Of a stretch of DNA of 17,304 nt, positions 15,085 through 17,304 are shown one piece after another (position 1 is the first letter of the stretch; each line of letters starts with the position of its first letter). The notes below the pieces were generated by a model. The model was given only the letters and a program-made list of their open reading frames with translations. It was not told the origin of the DNA and ran no database searches. Location of the stretch: the NCBI GenBank assembly GCA_016181215.1, contig JACOZS010000038.1, positions 1-17,304 on the forward strand, written 5' to 3'. Origin of the DNA: Candidatus Woesearchaeota archaeon. GTDB taxonomy: Archaea > Nanobdellota > Nanobdellia > SCGC-AAA011-G17 > JACOZS01. The translations under genes and the position numbers were made by a program.

Positions 15085-15164
15085 ATTTGCATCTTATACC
15101 GGACTTCAGATGCCTCGCCCTTTAGAACATCCTTTATCCAATTACTTCCCCAGTAACGGTAGGG
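15085..15164 (-). promoter_or_regulatory. Structured 5' leader of the ribosomal operon
   Basis: Between the promoter and uL3 is an untranslated stretch of about 70-80 nt with no ORF. Two hairpins can be drawn on the minus strand. One is at 15141-15157 (TTACT/AGTAA stem, GGGGA loop, closing G-U pair). The other is at 15089-15113 (GCATCT/AGATGC stem, 13-nt loop), ending 4 nt before the ATG. The second could mask or set the start site. The primase, antitoxin and dismutase genes here look leaderless, so this leader stands out and is a candidate autoregulatory site. No protein partner can be named from sequence. Confidence 0.45.
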
Positions 15165-15175
15165 TAATCTCTTGC

Positions 15176-15211
15176 TTTATAAGCCATTTATAAAGATTTC
15201 TGTCAAAAAAA
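15176..15211 (-). promoter_or_regulatory. Main promoter of the ribosomal protein operon
   Basis: On the minus strand an AGAAATC stretch (BRE-like) precedes TTTATAAA at 15187-15194, and a second TATA-like CTTATAAA lies at 15176-15183. Using a distance of about 26 nt from box centre, starts would fall near 15164 or 15153. This is the only strong promoter I see upstream of the 29-gene run. The segment TTTTTGACAGAAATCTTTAT is shared almost exactly with the antitoxin promoter. Confidence 0.6.
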
Positions 15212-15224
15212 TTCTGGATTTTTA
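15198..15224 (-). repeat. First copy of a 25-27 nt intergenic motif
   Basis: The minus strand reads TAAAAATCCAGA, AT, then a run of seven T followed by GACAGAA. It matches 16585-16609 at nearly every position apart from run lengths. It ends directly at the BRE/TATA region of the ribosomal operon, so it may act as a terminator for the toxin message and as promoter-proximal sequence for uL3. Confidence 0.5.
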
Positions 15225-15290
15225 CCTTCGGGCACGTTGCACTCTCACTCCGTTTTAGGAGTTTAACCGCGATTATGTACAATCGCGCCA
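15225..15290. other. Two tandem hairpins of unknown role between toxin gene and ribosomal promoter
   Basis: Two clean inverted repeats follow the toxin gene. CGCGATT/AATCGCG at 15268-15287 has a 7-bp stem and 6-nt loop. ACTCC/GGAGT at 15247-15262 has a 5-bp stem and 6-nt loop. On the minus strand GGCGCG and CGTGCC further out could also pair, competing with the first hairpin. The stretch is more GC-rich than the surrounding intergenic DNA. It may be the end of the toxin message, a small structured RNA, or a terminator; a T-run of seven follows on the minus strand (15205-15211). No tRNA, 5S or recognised RNA family fits. Confidence 0.4.
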
Positions 15291-15298
15291 TCACCTTA

Positions 15299-15544
15299 TT
15301 AATAAACATTATCTCTATGGCTAAATCTTAATAATATAATCTCATCCTGTTTAACAGCATAAATTAATCTATACGGCTTTATATAAAGGGTTCTTTCTCC
15401 TTTTAGATCATATCTTAAAGGTTTTCCAACAAGATGATCTTCTATTATTTTTTCAATCTGTTTCTTTATCTTTTCTTTTGTTGAGCCATCTTTAATTTTC
15501 TTAAATTGCCTCTCAAAACTTTCTGTAAGAGTAACTTTTACCAT
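15299..15544 (-). CDS. RelE/ParE-superfamily toxin
   Basis: The 81-residue protein fits the RelE/ParE toxin fold: an N-terminal strand VKVTLTESFERQF, helices with STKEKIKKQIEKIIEDHLVG (about 21-40), then KPLRYDLKGERTLYIKPYRLIYAVKQDEIILLRFSHRDNVY (about 41-81), the pattern PLRxxLxG-R-x-x-RLIY-x-V-x-x-D-x-I-x-LLxxxHR-x-x-VY of many archaeal family members. Such proteins cleave mRNA on the ribosome or target gyrase; which applies here cannot be told. Its ATG lies 7 nt inside the end of the AbrB-type antitoxin gene, the usual coupling in type II modules. Confidence 0.85.
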   Translation of the reverse strand: MVKVTLTESFERQFKKIKDGSTKEKIKKQIEKIIEDHLVGKPLRYDLKGERTLYIKPYRLIYAVKQDEIILLRFSHRDNVY

Positions 15545-15828
15545 TTCTTAAGTTCTTTTAGAAATTCTTCTTTTTCATGGGTTTTACATCTGCCCTGTTC
15601 TATCTCTTTCCATGCTTCTTCGATATCCTTTAAAAGAATAAGATCCTTTTTTAGTATAGGATTTTTGATTTTTTTAAGTATAATTAAATTATAGTCTGCG
15701 CTAGTTGTTGCAAAAACATCCCCCTCTTTAATCTTAAGATGTTTCCTTATATCCTTGGGTATTACTAATTGTCCTTTAGAGCTCACTTTTGTAAGTTCTG
15801 GAACCTGTTCTATTAGTTTATTTTTCAT
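15538..15828 (-). CDS. AbrB/SpoVT-type antitoxin
   Basis: The 96-residue protein has a swapped-hairpin AbrB domain at about residues 12-53, visible as TKVSSKGQLVIPKDIRKHLKIKEGDVF with a following LIILKKI strand. It binds DNA as a dimer. The acidic and Lys-rich C-terminal part (about 55-96, LILLKDIEEAWKEIEQG) probably wraps the toxin. It precedes and overlaps a RelE/ParE-type toxin by 7 nt, and a TATA box and inverted repeat upstream suggest autorepression, the normal control in such modules. The two together form a type II toxin-antitoxin pair; the pairing is inferred from position and family. Confidence 0.88.
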   Translation of the reverse strand: MKNKLIEQVPELTKVSSKGQLVIPKDIRKHLKIKEGDVFATTSADYNLIILKKIKNPILKKDLILLKDIEEAWKEIEQGRCKTHEKEEFLKELKKW

Positions 15829-15832
15829 AACT

Positions 15833-15847
15833 GTAAGAATGTCTTAC
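15833..15847. promoter_or_regulatory. Putative operator of the toxin-antitoxin pair
   Basis: A perfect inverted repeat, GTAAGA-ATG-TCTTAC, lies between the TATA box (15851-15858) and the antitoxin ATG (15828), just upstream of the expected transcription start. A dimeric AbrB-fold protein bound here would block RNA polymerase. I found no second copy in the window. Confidence 0.45.
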
Positions 15848-15850
15848 TAG

Positions 15851-15873
15851 TATATAAAGATTTCTGTTCAAAA
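15851..15873 (-). promoter_or_regulatory. Leaderless promoter of the toxin-antitoxin pair
   Basis: On the minus strand TTTATATA at 15851-15858 is preceded by TTTTGAACAGAAATC. The box centre is about 26 nt from the ATG at 15828, the same as for the primase gene, so the mRNA should be leaderless. Confidence 0.6.
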
Positions 15874-15940
15874 CCCAGTCCTAAATCTTAGAAATTATTA
15901 TTAGCTAGAGAATTTCTTTAATTCGTCTTGAAATCCAAGT

Positions 15941-16504
15941 TCACATTAATTCTTGTACTTTTTGATCAATATATCTGGCTTGATAAATTAAATTAAACTC
16001 TGGACTACGGTCCACACCTGGAGTTCCCCTCAGTAACACATTCGCCATGGTTCCTGCAACTAATCCTGAAAAAGCTCCAAGGGTATAAGGAATTTTTACT
16101 TGTAAGAAATCTTTCATGACTTCAAAATCTTCTGGGGCTATTGCAGGTCCAGGTTGAGCATCACCATAAATAAGTTTTGAAATACCATATACTAACAAGA
16201 ATCCAACCAATCCTCCTGTTATTAAATTATCTGGTGCGAATCTACCCATAGTTTTTAGATGAACAGTAGAGGGGAGTAACTCTCCAAGTTGCGATACTTT
16301 TTGGTTGTGTTTTACGTCTCTTTTATGCGGAAGTATGAACCTCAGTCCACTATTAACTTTCATGAGTTCTTTAGTTGTGTCTTCTAACGTTACCCTTTTT
16401 GAGAGCACTGGTTGCATTATTGGATGCTCTCTATACCATCCAAGAGTTCTTCTATGAACGTAAGTTACCTCTTCTTTGGTCAGGGGAGACTGAAGCCGCT
16501 TCAA
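15941..16504 (-). CDS. Unrecognised protein with two membrane segments
   Basis: I do not recognise this 187-residue protein. It has a basic, His-containing N-terminal region of about 90 residues (YVHRRTLGWYREHP near 15-28, LPHKRDVKHNQKVSQLG near 58-74). Two likely membrane helices follow, at about 93-113 (NLITGGLVGFLLVYGISKLI) and 134-158 (IPYTLGAFSGLVAGTMANVLL), separated by a short acidic loop. A final amphipathic helix has IYQARYIDQKVQELM. Both membrane segments are Gly-rich, suggesting close helix packing. The start is a TTG at 16504; no ATG is available before residue 29, so the true start is uncertain. It stands alone between the HTH gene and the toxin-antitoxin pair, all on one strand. 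Confidence 0.65.
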   Translation of the reverse strand: MKRLQSPLTKEEVTYVHRRTLGWYREHPIMQPVLSKRVTLEDTTKELMKVNSGLRFILPHKRDVKHNQKVSQLGELLPSTVHLKTMGRFAPDNLITGGLVGFLLVYGISKLIYGDAQPGPAIAPEDFEVMKDFLQVKIPYTLGAFSGLVAGTMANVLLRGTPGVDRSPEFNLIYQARYIDQKVQELM

Positions 16505-16516
16505 TTCGTTTTAAGT

Positions 16517-16530
16517 TTGTATATAAATCA
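16517..16530 (-). promoter_or_regulatory. Possible promoter of the two-membrane-segment gene
   Basis: TTTATATA lies at 16520-16527 on the minus strand, but its centre is only about 20 nt from the TTG at 16504. That is shorter than the 26 nt seen at the primase and antitoxin genes. Either the gene starts slightly further downstream, or another AT-rich box near 16540-16555 is used. Confidence 0.35.
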
Positions 16531-16584
16531 AGTACCATACTATTTTTAAAAATTTAGGTTTTATAATTCTTTTGTTACTCCCTG

Positions 16585-16609
16585 TTCTGTCAAAAACCTC
16601 TGGATTTTA
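16585..16609 (-). repeat. Second copy of a 25-27 nt intergenic motif
   Basis: The minus strand reads TAAAATCCAGA, two variable bases, then TTTTTGACAGAA. The same motif occurs at 15198-15224 with one extra A and extra T residues. This copy straddles the stop codon of the HTH gene (TAA at 16607-16609); the other lies between the toxin gene and the ribosomal promoter. The T-run could terminate transcription. Confidence 0.5.
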
Positions 16610-16816
16610 ATCATCCTTCTTCAACTTCTTTTTTGCCCTGTTATAAACAGTCCATATTGTCCTTTCATTTCTATTCAATAAAACAGCAATTTCCTTGTAA
16701 CTCAAATTAAGATTCTCTTTCATGTATTCCACAAGTACCTCAAGCACCTTTAGTCTCCTGTCTTTAAAAATCGAACTTGGGATATTTACCGTTTCATTTT
16801 CGTGTATTTTATACAT
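16607..16816 (-). CDS. Small helix-turn-helix protein, sigma region 4-like
   Basis: The 69-residue protein ends in a helix-turn-helix of the sigma-70 region 4 type: LSYKEIAVLLNRNERTIWTVYNRAKKKLKK (about 38-67), with the first helix at KEIAVLLN and the recognition helix at TIWTVYNRAKKK. The first 35 residues include IPSSIFKDRRLKVLEVLVEYMKENL. Archaea lack bacterial sigma factors, so this is likely a DNA-binding regulator; I have the impression of similar small proteins in DPANN genomes. Promoter boxes lie at 16848-16855 (TTTAAATA) and 16832-16839. It is divergent from the superoxide dismutase gene across 170 nt. Target unknown. Confidence 0.7.
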   Translation of the reverse strand: MYKIHENETVNIPSSIFKDRRLKVLEVLVEYMKENLNLSYKEIAVLLNRNERTIWTVYNRAKKKLKKDD

Positions 16817-16986
16817 TTTAACCTACAGTGTAATATAAATCTTCTGATATTTAAACCTTTTTATAGAACAAAAATAAAATATAACCAATTTATTAATTAT
16901 AAATACTTACATTGTAGTAAAATATTCAATAAAATTAGCTCTTTTATCACAACAAAGCATATAAACCATCCAAACAAAAACCAAGT
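16817..16986. promoter_or_regulatory. Divergent AT-rich intergenic region with two promoters
   Basis: This 170-nt gap separates the minus-strand HTH gene from the plus-strand dismutase gene. On the minus strand TTTAAATA at 16848-16855, preceded by AAAAAGG, is about 35 nt from the HTH ATG. On the plus strand ATATAAAC at 16959-16966, preceded by AACAAAGC, is about 25 nt from the dismutase ATG at 16987, fitting a leaderless mRNA. The middle is very AT-rich with no ORF or RNA gene. The small HTH protein could bind here, but no operator repeat is evident. Confidence 0.5.
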
Positions 16987-17304
16987 ATGGCCTACGAACC
17001 AAAAAATTTCGATCATTTGCTCGGAACCACGGGATTTTCAGATATCTTATTAAAAAATCATTTTACTTTATACCAAGGCTATGTAACTAATACTAATAAA
17101 TTGATTGATTCTTTGATGAATTTAACCAAAGAAAGTAAGATGAATACTCCAGAATTCGCAGAACTAAAAAGAAGGTTAGGCTGGGAATTCAATGGCATGA
17201 GACTGCACGAATATTATTTTGCAAACATGTCAAAAACTAACCAGATTTTAAACCCCGCCTCAGAATTCGCCAGATTATTAAAAGACCAATTCGGATCAAT
17301 AGAT
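16987..17304 (+). CDS. Fe/Mn-family superoxide dismutase, N-terminal part, cut by window edge
   Basis: I read 106 codons from ATG 16987 with no stop. The N-terminal helical domain of Fe/Mn superoxide dismutase is recognisable: PKNFDHLL, then LLKNHFTLYQGYVTNTNKL (about 21-39), giving the probable first metal ligand H25, and GWEFNGMRLHEYYFANM (about 65-81), giving H74. The enzyme turns superoxide into oxygen and hydrogen peroxide. The canonical HxxxH pair in the first helix is not intact: after H25 the sequence is FTLYQGY, so the usual second-shell His seems replaced. The C-terminal ligands (Asp and His) lie beyond the edge. Upstream TATA spacing supports the start. Confidence 0.85.
   Translation, partial: MAYEPKNFDHLLGTTGFSDILLKNHFTLYQGYVTNTNKLIDSLMNLTKESKMNTPEFAELKRRLGWEFNGMRLHEYYFANMSKTNQILNPASEFARLLKDQFGSID

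Noticed and set aside
15205..15290. A possible tRNA, from a T-arm-like GGTAAAAATCC on the minus strand.
   Set aside because: The T-loop consensus does not fit, no acceptor or anticodon arm can be drawn, and the TAAAAATCCAGA part belongs to the repeated motif seen again at 16585-16609.
15225..15290. Box C/D guide RNA on the minus strand, from GGTGATGG near 15290.
   Set aside because: The C box is imperfect, no D/D' boxes occur at proper spacing, and the two hairpins do not suit a C/D RNA.
1..17304. CRISPR arrays, insertion sequences, phage genes, rRNA genes.
   Set aside because: No regularly spaced direct repeats, no transposase or integrase signature, and no rRNA-like sequence was found on either strand.

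Overview
The window is one end-to-end stretch of an archaeal chromosome, AT-rich and densely coded. It is dominated by the archaeal spc/S10-type ribosomal protein cluster on the minus strand (about 15084 down to 597). The gene content is archaeal: eukaryote-type ribosomal proteins (eL14, eL19, eL32, eL34, eS4), aIF1/SUI1, the RNase P protein Rpp29, prefoldin alpha, SecY with an EMC3-like (DUF106) insertase, and an archaeo-eukaryotic primase. The short proteins, the extended uS14, the Lys/Glu-rich tails, the absence of adk and cmk from the secY-eL14 segment, and the flavour of the flanking genes suggest a DPANN lineage (Woesearchaeota/Pacearchaeota-like). That assignment is an inference and was not tested with a tree.

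Layout from left to right. 1-528 (minus) is the N-terminal part of an archaeo-eukaryotic-type primase, cut by the window edge, with its own leaderless promoter at 551-558. 597-15084 (minus) is a single run of 29 genes, in transcription order uL3, uL4, uL23, uL2, uS19, uL22, uS3, uL29, aIF1, Rpp29, uS17, uL14, uL24, eS4, uL5, uS14, uS8, uL6, eL32, eL19, uL18, uS5, uL30, uL15, SecY, DUF106/EMC3-like, eL34, eL14, prefoldin alpha. Neighbours overlap by 1-23 nt or are separated by at most about 13 nt. 15085-15298 holds the operon promoter, a structured leader of about 70-80 nt, and two hairpins of unknown role. 15299-15828 (minus) is an AbrB-RelE/ParE type II toxin-antitoxin pair with a TATA box and a perfect inverted repeat over the expected transcription start. 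15941-16504 (minus) is an unrecognised protein with two membrane segments. 16607-16816 (minus) is a small sigma-region-4-like helix-turn-helix protein. From 16987 (plus) an Fe/Mn superoxide dismutase runs off the right edge.

Functionally the main operon couples ribosome assembly (large and small subunit proteins), initiation (aIF1), tRNA maturation (Rpp29), membrane insertion of nascent proteins (SecY, EMC3-like) and chaperoning (prefoldin). The many ATGA overlaps point to translational coupling. The flanking genes at 15299-17304 look like an accessory block of single-gene or two-gene units.

The most striking anomaly is eL32. Its conserved N-terminus (6472 downward, overlapping the uL6 stop) lies in a different frame from the rest of the protein. 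The roughly 20 residues that normally join the two parts are missing, as if a frame-changing deletion occurred. Other points for a second look are the hairpin-bearing uL3 leader, the putative AbrB operator, and a repeated motif of about 25 nt in the intergenic gaps. I saw no convincing new defence or mobile system; the rest is ordinary archaeal informational machinery.
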